From contig NZ_CP004393.1 in assembly GCF_000819565.1 (NCBI RefSeq), positions 1,798,001 to 1,862,000 of the forward strand: a stretch of DNA of 64,000 nucleotides. Direction: 5' to 3'. Source of the stretch: Celeribacter indicus (GTDB taxonomy: Bacteria; Pseudomonadota; Alphaproteobacteria; Rhodobacterales; Rhodobacteraceae). The translations under genes and the position numbers were made by a program. The notes beneath the pieces are model-generated. The model was not told where the DNA came from. It made no database searches and saw nothing but the letters and a program-made list of their open reading frames with translations. Below, piece by piece: positions 1-8,840 of the stretch; position 1 is the stretch's first letter, and each line of letters opens with the position of its first letter.

Positions 1-49
1 CAACGCCATCGTCCCCCAATACCTTTCAAAGCGCGAAGCATCCTGACGT

Positions 50-472
50 TCAGTGCTGTGCCATCCAAGGGTCGATGACCGGAATGCCTGCCGCGTCGAA
101 GGCGCTGGCATCACGGGTCGCAATCGTGAAACCGTGGGCGGTTGCGATGGCGGCGATATAGCCGTCCGGCGTGGGAAAGCCCTTGCCCGCCTTGCGGGCC
201 GCAACGGCAAGGTCGGCATAGTGGCGGGCGGCGTCGGTATCGAAGGCGAGGATTCTGCCCTCGAACAGGGGCAGCAGCCCGTCGAGCGTGGCAGCGAGCT
301 TCTGCTTGCGCCGTCCATTCGGCAGCGCGCCGATGCCGAACAGGAGTTCCGCGACGGTGACGCTGGAGATGTAAAGGGTTTCGGCAGCCTGCTCGTCCAG
401 CCAGTCGCGCACGGCGGGGTCCGGTTCCGGCTTCATCGCCTCGGAGACGACATTCGTATCCAGAACGATCAT
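50..472 (-). CDS. vapC: PIN-domain ribonuclease toxin, VapC/FitB type
   Basis: 140 residues, the normal length of a VapC toxin. PIN-domain acidic residues are visible in the expected order: D5 in the N-terminal VLDTN motif, E42 in AELLFG, D103 in TPDGYIAA and D121 in ATRDASAF. Proteins of this family are Mg-dependent RNases that cut tRNA or mRNA and are neutralised by a co-transcribed antitoxin. The ATG lies inside the antitoxin stop codon (ATGA overlap at 469-472), so translation is coupled and the antitoxin is made first. The target RNA cannot be read from sequence. The pair probably stabilises the mobile element. Confidence 0.9.
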   Translation of the reverse strand: MIVLDTNVVSEAMKPEPDPAVRDWLDEQAAETLYISSVTVAELLFGIGALPNGRRKQKLAATLDGLLPLFEGRILAFDTDAARHYADLAVAARKAGKGFPTPDGYIAAIATAHGFTIATRDASAFDAAGIPVIDPWMAQH

Positions 473-723
473 TCAAAGCTCATCGGCGTGGCGGGCGTCT
501 TGTCGCGGGCCTGTTCCAACGCCTCAAAATCGGCATTGGTCAGCCCGGCCTTGCGGCTCAACGCCGACAGGGCGGAGCCGAGGCGCAGGCGCTCGGCGGG
601 ACGCACCGCCGATTCCAGAATGTCGCGCATTTCGGCCTCGGTGCTGCGGCCGTGATGGGCCGCGCGCAACTTGAGGGCGCGATGGGTCTCGTCGGAGAGG
701 TTGCGAATGGTGACGGCGGGCAT
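469..723 (-). CDS. vapB: Ribbon-helix-helix antitoxin, FitA/VapB type
   Basis: 84 residues. The N-terminus (MPAVTIRNLSDETHRALKLR) is a ribbon-helix-helix DNA-binding segment of the FitA/Arc type: a short beta strand followed by two helices. The C-terminal half would wrap the toxin. The start at 723 was chosen because this is where the RHH domain begins; the frame stays open far upstream but has no protein-like sequence there. It ends in an ATGA overlap with the PIN toxin gene, the standard antitoxin-toxin order. Such pairs usually repress their own promoter; the 77 bp upstream (724-800) would hold it. Confidence 0.88.
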   Translation of the reverse strand: MPAVTIRNLSDETHRALKLRAAHHGRSTEAEMRDILESAVRPAERLRLGSALSALSRKAGLTNADFEALEQARDKTPATPMSFE

Positions 724-800
724 CTGATGGCGTCTCCGGCCAAGTGATATCTGTGATGGCAATATAGGGGTCATGCTATCATTTGGCAAGGTGCGACCGT

Positions 801-1217
801 CTATCTGGCGGGTTGGCCGACGCCCACCGCCAACCGCATCCATGCCGCGATGCCGACGCATCCGCCCCCGGCGATGCAGAAGATTTGCCGCCAGATTTCG
901 GACGGCACCGCCTCCTTGGTGATCCCATGGACCAGTGCATAGCCCGCGACGGCGGCGGGCGCAGCGAAGACAAGCGCCACGATCAGGCGGATGACGGGTG
1001 TGCGGATCGTCTCGAACAACACGGCCAGGACGCCGAAGGCGACGCCAGCCGAGAACAGCCCGACCAGCCCCGCGCCGACCAGCCCCGAGCCGGTCTGATA
1101 GGCGAATTGCGCGGCGGCCAGCCCGACGAAAAAGGGCAGTGCGTAGATGGCGAGCGTATAGGCGAGGACGCAGAGAAGCGCGATCAACGCAACACCCATG
1201 AACATGACGGCGACCAT
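801..1217 (-). CDS. Small membrane protein, unknown function
   Basis: 138 residues with about four hydrophobic segments: VAVMFMGVALIALLCVLAY, a stretch around FFVGLAAAQFA, the LVGAGLVGLFSAGVAFGVL region, and LIVALVFAAPAAVAGYAL. This suggests an inner-membrane protein. The ATG at 1217 was preferred to an upstream in-frame ATG at 1268 because an AAGGA ribosome-binding sequence lies 8 nt before it and hydrophobic sequence begins at once. It has no cytoplasmic domain or catalytic motif that I recognise. It follows the parB-like gene in the same direction, so it may belong to the element's backbone. Confidence 0.6.
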   Translation of the reverse strand: MVAVMFMGVALIALLCVLAYTLAIYALPFFVGLAAAQFAYQTGSGLVGAGLVGLFSAGVAFGVLAVLFETIRTPVIRLIVALVFAAPAAVAGYALVHGITKEAVPSEIWRQIFCIAGGGCVGIAAWMRLAVGVGQPAR

Positions 1218-1322
1218 GATCTTGTTCCTTTGACTTTGCGGCACCGCCTTTCGTGCAGTCGTCAACACTGTCGCTGCACATATTTATGGTGCCGTTATCG
1301 CTCCGATCCGTCGAGGTCATCC

Positions 1323-1357
1323 GGCCGCGCGGGGAAACCGCGCGGCCGCGATTTTTT
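1323..1357. terminator. Perfect 10-bp GC-rich hairpin, possible terminator
   Basis: GGCCGCGCGG (1323-1332) and CCGCGCGGCC (1338-1347) pair perfectly around a 5-nt loop. Six Ts follow at 1352-1357 on the plus strand. It lies between the parB-like gene and the membrane-protein gene, both on the minus strand. In that orientation the A-run precedes the stem, so intrinsic termination is only plausible for plus-strand transcripts. On the minus strand it may only attenuate or stabilise the mRNA. Confidence 0.45.
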
Positions 1358-1399
1358 CGGTGGAAGACCGGGACCGCTCGCGCGATCCCGGCCCGCCAT

Positions 1400-3479
1400 T
1401 CATTCCGCCGCGACGGGGAAAGCCTCGTCCTCCTTGGCGTCGGTGTTCTCGGCTCCCGGCATGTCCTCAGCCATGGCGAAAGCTTCCGGCTGCTCTTCGG
1501 CCAGCCATGCGGGCCGTTCGGTGCGTAGCACGGGCGGCAGCCAGCCGGTTCCGGCGAGAAGCTGCTCGGCGGCTTCCGCCATGTCCGGCTTCTTCCTGTC
1601 CGCGATCTGCACCGCCAAGGGCATCGCGCACGGCGGCGAGGATTTGCGCCTTGATGACGCGCCCTAGATAGGCGCGAACCGTGGGCGTCCAGTGCGCCGT
1701 CATGTCGAGCGCCACCGCCGTCGCCAGCTTGTCGGCGGTGGCAAGGGCATGGCGCTTGTGGGCCTCCCACGGCTGCTTGACGGCATTGACGGTCAGCGAA
1801 GCGCAATGGGCGAACAGGGCCATGACGCTGGCATGATCCAGTCCGGCGATGAAGCCCCAAAGCTCCGCCACGTCGCGCGGCATGTCCGCCGCCCATCCGG
1901 CATGGCGATCTTCCAACGCCTTCGCCGCCGCCGTGTCCTCGATCCCGTCCGCGTGACTGGCGAGATAGCCGCTCGTCGGGCGGATTTCGAGGCAATGGGC
2001 GTCCCCGCCGCCACGATAGAAGGTCTGCGCGGCAAGCGCATGGGTGACGGCGATCAGGGCCATGTCCGGCTGCTCGCCAAGGGCGAGACGCAGGGCAAGG
2101 GTGCGATGCGCGGTCAGGTCGCGGATGAGCGAGTCCGACAGCGGCTTGCCGTCTTCTTCCGCGTCCTCGTCCTCCGGCTCATGGCCGGAAGCTGGAAGAC
2201 CATCGCCGTCCATGACTTCGCCATCGGCATTGACGCGCACCCCGTCGATAACGGTGCTGCCGTCCTCCGTTTCGGGGTCCTCCGGCTCCGGGGCTTCGTC
2301 CTCGGGGCGGATGAACCCGCGCTCGATCCGGGCTTCCCCGTCATGGTTCAGAACCACGAACACGCCACCGCGCGCGATCTCGTCGGCCTCATAGGCATAA
2401 CGCTTGGCGTCGATGCGCTCGATCTCGGCTTCAAGCTCCGCAAAGCGCTGATCCACTTCCGGCGGCAGGTCCACGTCCGCGTCCTCCCATTCCGCCGAGA
2501 GGCGTTCAAGTTTCTCTTGCGCGGCGTCGTAGGCGGTTTCGTCTGCCTCCGAAAGCTCCACCGGCTGCGGATAGGTGCGGCGCAGGCCATGGGCATGGGG
2601 CCAGTCGATATGGGCCGAAACCCATTTCCATCCCTCGGCCTCCTGCACCTGCGCCGCGATGCCTTCCAGCTTGTCGAGGGCCAGCCGGTCGAGCAACGCG
2701 GCATCTTCATAGAAGCCACCGCGATCCTCCGTGAACAAATCGCGGATGATGGTGCCGCCTGCCTCCGTATAGGCTTCCATCCCGACAAGGATTGCGCGCC
2801 GGTCGGTTGCCGCTACGTTGCTGGCGGTCAGGTCGCGGCGGATAATCCACGGCTCGCGGTTGTAGGACAGGTTTTCGTAAACCTGTTCCTGCCGGGCATG
2901 GTCCTCGGTGATGGCGAAGGCCATCAACTGATCCAAGGTCAGATCACCATCACGGTAAATCTGCATCAGCTTCGGGCTAACCGCGCCGAGCCGAAGCCGC
3001 TGTTTCACCACGTGCGCGGTGACGCCGAAGCGGGCGGCGATTTCCTCAGCGCCCCATCCGCGCGTTTCGGCAAGCTCGCGGAAGCGCTCGAACTGGTCGG
3101 CGGGGTGCAGGTCTTCGCGGGTCACGTTCTCGTCAAGGCTGATCTCGGCGGGATCGTTCGCCGTGTCGATGACGCAGCGGACCGGCTCGGTCCGCTTGAT
3201 CTCCTTGCGCTTGGCGCGCAGCAACTGCGCCAGCCTGCGGCCTTCTCCGACGCTCACCAGATAGCAGCCGGTCGGCTCGCCTTCCGCGTCAAGTTCCGGC
3301 TCCACTACCAGATTTTGCAGGATGCCCTTGGCGGCGATGCTCGCCGCCTTCGCCTCGATGGACGCCTCGCCGTGCGGGGTCTTCCGGGCGTTCTGCGGGT
3401 GCTTCTTGAGCTTGTTGAGCGGGATGAAAACCGTTTCGCCATGTTCGGGAACGGTTGGGGTCTGTGTCTTCGTCGTCAT
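1400..3479 (-). pseudogene. ParB/RepB/Spo0J-family partition protein, frameshifted near the C-terminus
   Basis: Starts at ATG 3479 after a GAAAGGAAAG ribosome-binding sequence. The N-terminal ParB nuclease-like domain is clear (FIPLNKLKKHPQNAR, then VSVGEGRRLAQL and ENVTREDLHPADQFERF), followed by an HTH segment (EEIAARFGVTAHVVKQRLRL). A long acidic C-terminal region follows, as in the roughly 700-residue ParB-like proteins of alphaproteobacterial plasmids and integrative elements. Around 1620-1645 the frame breaks: after ILAAVRDA the original frame gives an Arg-rich tail that stops at 1467. The neighbouring frame continues with a plausible C-terminus (KKPDMAEAAEQLL, then GTGWLPPVLRTERPAWLAE) to a stop at 1400. 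One inserted or deleted base explains this. The DNA-binding part is intact, so a shortened protein could still work. Confidence 0.8.
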
Positions 3480-3500
3480 GGTCTTTCCTTTCATGGGCTT

Positions 3501-3530
3501 GGGTTGGAGCGCAGCGCTGCGCTGCAACCC
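3501..3530. promoter_or_regulatory. 30-bp near-perfect palindrome upstream of the parB-like gene
   Basis: The core AGCGCAGCGCTGCGCT (3508-3523) is a perfect 16-bp palindrome. The flanks GGGTTG (3501-3506) and CAACCC (3525-3530) extend the symmetry, with a single G/G mismatch on each side of the core. It starts 22 bp upstream of the parB-like start codon. A site of this size and position fits an autoregulatory operator or a parS-like partition site for a ParB-family protein. It does not match the chromosomal parS consensus. Function is inferred from position only. Confidence 0.5.
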
Positions 3531-3712
3531 TGCCCGTCGGCGAGACCGGGGGGTGCAAGGTGCAAGGGCGGACGGGCGGAGGGGGATCACCCGGCCTGCA
3601 CAAGCGGATCGACGTCATGACGAAGATGCGCAGCATGTATCCGCGCGGAAGGCTGGGGATACCGCCCGGCCGCCCTTGTGCCGCGCCAGGGGGCAGCGCC
3701 CCCAAGCAATCG

Positions 3713-3741
3713 GCCCGGCCAGAGCGAAGCGAAGGCCGGGC
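3713..3741. repeat. 8-bp perfect inverted repeat
   Basis: GCCCGGCC (3713-3720) pairs with GGCCGGGC (3734-3741) around a 13-nt loop. No T-run follows on either strand, so it is not a canonical terminator. Confidence 0.5.
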
Positions 3742-3934
3742 ATATGGATCGGATCAGGATACGGGGATCGAATGGCGGCAGTCGCGCCATCCTGATCATT
3801 ATAGTTTTCGATTGAGTTAGATCGTTTGGATGTGCGAATACGCATCGCGCTGAGTGAAACTCCCGCAGCATCCTCGCACGCATCTGTCCTGTTCTACTTG
3901 TTCCAATTGACCCAATATAGCTTGGAGGCTATAT

Positions 3935-4279
3935 GTGACGGAGAGCACAGCTGAAGCGTGGAACCAGGAATTGAAGCAGGAAGTCGAAGGCCTTCGGGAA
4001 TTACGCCAGATCGCTGGGAAGGCTCAGGCTGACATTGCGACTGCGCTCAACATCAAACAACCTTCGGTTTCGAAGATCGAGAGCCAGGCCGACATGCATT
4101 TGTCGACGCTGCGAAGCTACGTCGAAGCGATTGGTGGAAAGCTCGAACTCACTGTGAAGTTGCCGGCCCGCCCGCTGCTCCGGCTTCAGAGCCTTGGCGA
4201 CCGCGCAGATGATCGTGGTGTAGGAAACCCCGCCCCGGCGCGGCGCGGAAGACCTGCATCCTCGGCAGTAATTCGATAA
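3935..4279 (+). CDS. XRE-family HTH regulator upstream of hsdM
   Basis: 114 residues from a GTG start, with GGAGG (3923-3927) 7 nt upstream. Residues of about 20-60 form a Cro/CI-type HTH (LRELRQIAGKAQADIATALN, then IKQPSVSKIE), followed by a conserved continuation (LSTLRSYVEAIGGKLELTVKLP) seen in HigA-like and restriction-controller XRE proteins. After that the sequence turns Arg/Pro/Gly-rich (GNPAPARRGRPASSAVIR) and looks out of frame, so the native C-terminus may be lost. It sits 20 bp upstream of hsdM on the same strand and probably acts as a controller of the restriction-modification operon. Confidence 0.7.
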   Translation: MTESTAEAWNQELKQEVEGLRELRQIAGKAQADIATALNIKQPSVSKIESQADMHLSTLRSYVEAIGGKLELTVKLPARPLLRLQSLGDRADDRGVGNPAPARRGRPASSAVIR

Positions 4280-4298
4280 CACCTCAGGGGCGACACAT

Positions 4299-5708
4299 TT
4301 GCTGCACGACGATATTGTTCAGAAGATTTGGAACTTGTGTCACGTCCTGAGGGGGGATGGCATTAGTTACCATGAGTATATCTCTGAGCTAACGTACCTT
4401 CTATTTCTAAAGATTGCCGCTGAAAACGATACTGAAAAACTCATTCCAGACGGATACCGCTGGGATGATATCGTGAACTTCACCGGGGGTGACCTTCTTA
4501 CCCATTATAGAGATGTCCTGACATTTCTCGGTGGACACGCTGAGGACGATCGCGTCCGAAAAATCTATGCGTTTCCGACCACTGTGTTTTCGCATAGTGA
4601 GAACCTTCGGGCCGTCATTGACGGGATAGATAAGCTCGACTGGCGGTCAATCTCGACCGACATGATGGGCGATATCTACGAAGGTCTGATCGCAAAGAAT
4701 TCCCAAGATGCACGATCTGGAGCCGGGCAGTATTTCACTCCCCGAGCGCTTATCGATTCTATTGTTCGCCTTGTTCAACCTAAGAGCGGGGAGCTGATTC
4801 AAGATCCTGCGGCGGGAAGCGGCGGATTTCTTGTATCTGCTAACAACTTCGTCCTTGAACAAACCAAGCCAAATGCCCGTAAACAACAAGCGCCTCGTTT
4901 TGAGGGAATGGAGATCGAGAAGGGCACATACCGAATTTGCCTGATGAATGCATTTTTACATGGCCTAGATCTGCGGCTGATTATGGGCGATGCATTGACC
5001 GACGACTCTGCGGAATTGACAGCGCCAGACGTCATTCTAGCTAACCCACCCTTTGGTGCCCGCGCTGGCGGCGCTCGGCGACAGCGCAGCGACATTCCAT
5101 TTCCCACTGCTAACAAGCAACTCGCATTTCTACAGCACATCTACCTTGCCCTCAAACCGGGGGGGCGGGCGGCCGTTGTCTTGCCAGACAACGTGCTCTT
5201 CGAAGACGGCGTCGGGAGAAAAGTCCGCCAAGACATACTCGACAAGTGCAACCTGCACACGATCGTTCGTCTTCCAACCGGGATCTTCTATGCCCAAGGC
5301 GTAATGACAAACGTGCTGTTCTTTTCGCGGGGAGAAAAAACTCGCGGGAATACCGAAGAAACATGGATTTACGACATGCGCGCCGGCATGCCGTCATTTA
5401 GCAAGAAGCAGCCGCTCGCACCGTCGCATTTCACAGAGTTCGAGGCATGTTTTGGTCCAGACCCTCTCGGGACAAGTACGCGCAAGGATCTCGGCGCACA
5501 AGGGCGGTTCCGGCGCTTCACGCGTAAGCAGATAGCCGCCCGTGACGACAACTTGGATATCGCTTGGCTACACACCGATCAGGAAAACCCTGATACGGCA
5601 GCCGAACCCGAGGAGCTTGCCGCCCGAATCTCACAGCTACTCCGTGTCGCCATTGAGCAGGTTGACCTCCTGAATGACGAGCTATTTCCTGATGGAAGTG
5701 AAGTTTGA
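4299..5708 (+). CDS. hsdM: Type I restriction-modification DNA methylase subunit HsdM
   Basis: 469 residues. Type I N6-adenine methylase hallmarks: GQYFTPR (143-149), SAM-binding motif I DPAAGSGGF (169-177) and catalytic motif IV NPPFG (249-253). The N-terminal HsdM helical domain (SYHEYISELTYLLFLKIAAE) is present. HsdM binds S-adenosylmethionine and, with HsdS, methylates both strands of a bipartite site. TTG is the only start giving a full N-terminus, with AGGGG about 9 nt upstream. It overlaps hsdS by one base (TGATG). GC content is lower than in the flanking phage and element genes, consistent with horizontal acquisition. No intact hsdR lies nearby. Confidence 0.93.
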   Translation: MLHDDIVQKIWNLCHVLRGDGISYHEYISELTYLLFLKIAAENDTEKLIPDGYRWDDIVNFTGGDLLTHYRDVLTFLGGHAEDDRVRKIYAFPTTVFSHSENLRAVIDGIDKLDWRSISTDMMGDIYEGLIAKNSQDARSGAGQYFTPRALIDSIVRLVQPKSGELIQDPAAGSGGFLVSANNFVLEQTKPNARKQQAPRFEGMEIEKGTYRICLMNAFLHGLDLRLIMGDALTDDSAELTAPDVILANPPFGARAGGARRQRSDIPFPTANKQLAFLQHIYLALKPGGRAAVVLPDNVLFEDGVGRKVRQDILDKCNLHTIVRLPTGIFYAQGVMTNVLFFSRGEKTRGNTEETWIYDMRAGMPSFSKKQPLAPSHFTEFEACFGPDPLGTSTRKDLGAQGRFRRFTRKQIAARDDNLDIAWLHTDQENPDTAAEPEELAARISQLLRVAIEQVDLLNDELFPDGSEV

Positions 5709-7273
5709 TGGCGTCGCTACCACAACATTGGGCAACCGTGCCAATCGGCGACATTTGCGAACTCATAAATGGGCGCGCCTTCAAGCCGTCGGAATGGTCC
5801 GAGACGGGGCTACCCATCGTACGAATTCAGAATCTCAATAAGGCCACTGCGGCTTTCAATTATTTCGACGGATCTATTGAAGACCGGCACTCTGTCAACA
5901 ATGGCGACCTCTTGTTTGCATGGTCGGGAACCCCAGGGACGTCGTTCGGAGCCCACTTGTGGGACGGCGGTCCCGCCGTGTTGAATCAGCATATCTTTCG
6001 GATGGACTTCGATCGAAATCTCATCGACCCTATATTTTTCAAGCATGCAATCAACGAAACGTTGGACGAGCTTATCGGCCAAGCTCATGGCGGTGTTGGT
6101 CTCAAGCACGTCACGAAAGGTACTTTTCAGAAGACGAGGGTCAGCCTTCCCCCTACGAATGAACAGCGTCGAATTGCAGCAGCGATTGAGGCCTCCCAAG
6201 AGAAGGCCCTGATAGCTCGGACCAGCATTCGGGACGCGCTCGCGGCGAGTGATGAATACAAGGAGGCTGTTCTCAGAAGGGCGTTCGAGGAAAACCCCCG
6301 CCACGGCGGACGAAGTCCGGATTACATGCAATTGATCGACCTCGTGGACGAAGGCCCTACGAACGGCTGGTCTCCTAAAACCGGCCCTGACGCCGCTGGA
6401 CCTCTAGCTCTGCGACTTACCGCGACGACATCGGGATATCTCAGGCTCGACGAGGCCGCAGTGAAGCGCGTTTATGAGCGACCCACCGACGACTCGCGAT
6501 ATTGGTTGAAACCCGGTGATCTTTTGGTTCAGCGTGCAAATGCCCTTGAGCATCTGGGTGCCGCTGCGATTTTTGACGGCCCAGAACTGACCTATATCTA
6601 CCCAGATCTCATGATGCGTTTGCGGGTAACCGACCCGGCTCAGCGCCGATATCTTTGGCGCTACCTCAACGGCGCTACCGCGCGTCGCTATATCCGTGAA
6701 CACGCCACCGGCACTGCCGGAAACATGCCCAAGATAAGCGGCAAAGTTCTTCGCAGATTGCCTATCCCAATCCCCCCAGCTCGGGATTTTCAAAGAGTTG
6801 CAGACTTCATCGACCGAGAATTTGCTTTGATCGACGCTCTGCGACAGACGGTGAACGAGGCCCTTGAGGCATTGGAACATCTTGAAAAGGCTATTCTGGC
6901 TAAAGCATTTCGTGGCGAACTCGCGCGACCCTCACCGAACGACGAGCCTGCGGACATTCTGCTTGAGCGGATTAAACAAGCTCAAAACTCCAAGACTTCA
7001 CCGCGCCATCGGCGTGCCTTAGCGCCGGAGACCACAACGCGCATGACCAAAAGAGGACCTCTTATGGCTGAGAAAAGGAGAGCAGACGTCGCACCCGACT
7101 ATCTCAAACTTACCCTTGTGGACATGGGGGGCGCGGCTTCAGCGAAGGAGCTTTGGCGCAAAAGCGAAATGGTGATCGACGAGTTCTATAAGCAGTTGCG
7201 TTCTGAGATGGGGCGGGGAGACGTAGCTATCGGGCGCACCGAAGACGAATTGGTAGCCCAAGATGCGGCTTGA
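5708..7273 (+). CDS. hsdS: Type I restriction-modification specificity subunit HsdS
   Basis: 521 residues, at the long end for HsdS. It has two target-recognition domains, each ending in a conserved helical spacer: QHWATVPIGDICELINGRAF starts the first, LPPTNEQRRIAAAIEASQEK closes it, and LPIPIPPARDFQRVADFIDR closes the second. A C-terminal extension of about 85 residues (from MTKRGPLMAEKRRADVAP) includes a KELWRKSEMVIDEFYKQL segment that many HsdS proteins carry. ATG 5708 was chosen over the TTG at 5705 because it makes the usual TGATG junction with hsdM. It overlaps the next gene by 11 bp, which suggests one transcript with the ATPase and HNH genes. The DNA sequence it recognises cannot be predicted. 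Confidence 0.92.
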   Translation: MASLPQHWATVPIGDICELINGRAFKPSEWSETGLPIVRIQNLNKATAAFNYFDGSIEDRHSVNNGDLLFAWSGTPGTSFGAHLWDGGPAVLNQHIFRMDFDRNLIDPIFFKHAINETLDELIGQAHGGVGLKHVTKGTFQKTRVSLPPTNEQRRIAAAIEASQEKALIARTSIRDALAASDEYKEAVLRRAFEENPRHGGRSPDYMQLIDLVDEGPTNGWSPKTGPDAAGPLALRLTATTSGYLRLDEAAVKRVYERPTDDSRYWLKPGDLLVQRANALEHLGAAAIFDGPELTYIYPDLMMRLRVTDPAQRRYLWRYLNGATARRYIREHATGTAGNMPKISGKVLRRLPIPIPPARDFQRVADFIDREFALIDALRQTVNEALEALEHLEKAILAKAFRGELARPSPNDEPADILLERIKQAQNSKTSPRHRRALAPETTTRMTKRGPLMAEKRRADVAPDYLKLTLVDMGGAASAKELWRKSEMVIDEFYKQLRSEMGRGDVAIGRTEDELVAQDAA

Positions 7274-8840
7274 TTGGCTGAAGATTGGTCAATTTAAGAA
7301 CCTCATTGACATCGAAATAAACTTCGATGAAGGCGAGCTATCGACCGTCATCGTTGGAGAAAACGGCACCGGTAAGTCGAACGTAATAGAGGCATTGGTT
7401 ACTATATTTCGTGACTTGGACCTTGGAGAGCAGACATCATTCGCATACGCTTTAGCATATAACTGCCACGGGCACCGGATTGAGATCGATAACTCGACCG
7501 ATGGAAGTGCGTTTTCTGTTACGGTTGACGGGAAACCAAAAACTCGATCTGCTTTTAAGGCGAAGAAGTCAACTTACCTTCCCGCGAATGTCTTCGGCTA
7601 TTATTCTGGATCGAGCAGGCGTTTGGAATTGCTATTTGATAAACATCAACTCCGCTACTACAAAAGGGTAATCTCTCCTAGATCTACAGCTGCAGACATC
7701 CAAAATCTGGATCTTCGTAGGCTATTTTACTGTCGACCATCATACGGGCAGTTGGCATTGCTGAGTTATTTCGCCTTTGGATCCGACTCGGCGAAAACAT
7801 TCTTGAAAAAGCATATGGGCATCACGGAATTCGACAGTGCCCTCCTTGTTCTCCGTAAGCCTCGTTGGGCTGATAGTCGTTCGTCAGTTGCCCGCGCAAA
7901 GGCGAGCGATCAAACTTTTTGGAATTCATCTGGTCTGGTTCGAACACTCCTTGATAAGCTTTGGGCCCAAGCACTAGCGCCGATAGCTGATCGCGCTCGG
8001 GAGCAAGACGACTACAGGGCAAAGCCGAGTAACGAAGAACAGATATATATCTTTCTGAAAGACCTAGAAACGCTCAACGACGTAGCCCGGTCGTTCGAGG
8101 ACGAGAGGACATTCTTCGCACTTCTTGAGACCTTGGATATCTCCGATTTGATCCGCGAGGTGCGCATTTGGGTTAATAAGGAGGATGTTCTAGGGGAAAT
8201 TCCCTTTCATGAGATCAGCGACGGCGAGAAGCAGCTTCTAAGCGTTCTTGGACTTATGCGCTTTACGAGCCAAGACGAAAGTCTGTTTCTACTCGATGAA
8301 CCGGACACACATCTTAACCCAAATTGGAAATGGGATTATCTTCATCTAGTAAAAGATGTGGCGCAGCGCGGCGAGAGTCACATTATTCTGACGACTCACG
8401 ATCCTTTGACGATTGGTAGCCTGAAAGCGTCCCAAGTCCAAGTGATGGCACGTTCCAAGTCCGGCGGCGTTATTGTGTCCCCGCCAGAAGTTGATCCCCG
8501 GGGGCTCGGCTTTACCAGTATTCTGACTCAGATATTTGGCCTTCCGACCACGTTGGATCCGGATACTCAGCAAGAACTCGATGAGCGGAACAAGCTTCTT
8601 CGCTTGGATCAACGTACCACTCCCCAAGAACATCGGCTGCTGGAACTGAGCGAACGGCTTAGAAGATTAGGGTTTGTTTTGGAAGATCGGGAGCCGGAAT
8701 ATGAACAGTTTTTGCGGGCTCTAGAGGAGTTGAAGCAAGAAGGCCGTGCAGCACTGTCACCGGAAACGATCGCGCAACGTAATCAGGTCGCAAAGAGGAT
8801 CCTGGCTGAGATCATGGCCTCAAAGGGCCAGCGTACATGA
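7263..8840 (+). CDS. SMC/RecF-like AAA ATPase, PtuA-like (Septu-type defence)
   Basis: 525 residues. The N-terminus follows the RecF/SMC pattern (IGQFKNLIDIEINFDEG) with Walker A GENGTGKS at 32-39. An ABC-type signature-like ISDGEKQLLSV lies near residue 317, Walker B LFLLDEPDTH near 341, and the H-loop TTHDP near 377. Such ATPases pair with a nuclease; with an HNH partner directly downstream the arrangement matches Septu (PtuA/PtuB). In that system the ATPase scaffolds and restrains the nuclease. It overlaps hsdS by 11 bp and the HNH gene by 4 bp (ATGA). The assignment rests on architecture and neighbours. A retron-type partner is ruled out because no reverse transcriptase is present. Confidence 0.75.
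   Translation: MRLDWLKIGQFKNLIDIEINFDEGELSTVIVGENGTGKSNVIEALVTIFRDLDLGEQTSFAYALAYNCHGHRIEIDNSTDGSAFSVTVDGKPKTRSAFKAKKSTYLPANVFGYYSGSSRRLELLFDKHQLRYYKRVISPRSTAADIQNLDLRRLFYCRPSYGQLALLSYFAFGSDSAKTFLKKHMGITEFDSALLVLRKPRWADSRSSVARAKASDQTFWNSSGLVRTLLDKLWAQALAPIADRAREQDDYRAKPSNEEQIYIFLKDLETLNDVARSFEDERTFFALLETLDISDLIREVRIWVNKEDVLGEIPFHEISDGEKQLLSVLGLMRFTSQDESLFLLDEPDTHLNPNWKWDYLHLVKDVAQRGESHIILTTHDPLTIGSLKASQVQVMARSKSGGVIVSPPEVDPRGLGFTSILTQIFGLPTTLDPDTQQELDERNKLLRLDQRTTPQEHRLLELSERLRRLGFVLEDREPEYEQFLRALEELKQEGRAALSPETIAQRNQVAKRILAEIMASKGQRT

Larger units (their letters stand above)
3480..3934. other. Gene-free junction rich in inverted repeats
   Basis: I see no credible coding sequence here. The stretch is GC-rich next to parB and AT-richer next to the XRE gene. 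It contains the 30-bp imperfect palindrome at 3501-3530, a GGGGGC/GCCCCC hairpin near 3689-3703 and the 8-bp hairpin at 3713-3741. It marks the change from minus-strand element backbone to plus-strand defence cargo, so the cargo junction may lie here. Confidence 0.6.

Noticed and set aside
3907..3935. TTGACC and TATATG spaced 17 bp apart as a promoter for the XRE gene
   Set aside because: The -10 would overlap the GTG start codon, so transcription would begin after the start; the well-placed GGAGG needs a transcript starting further upstream.
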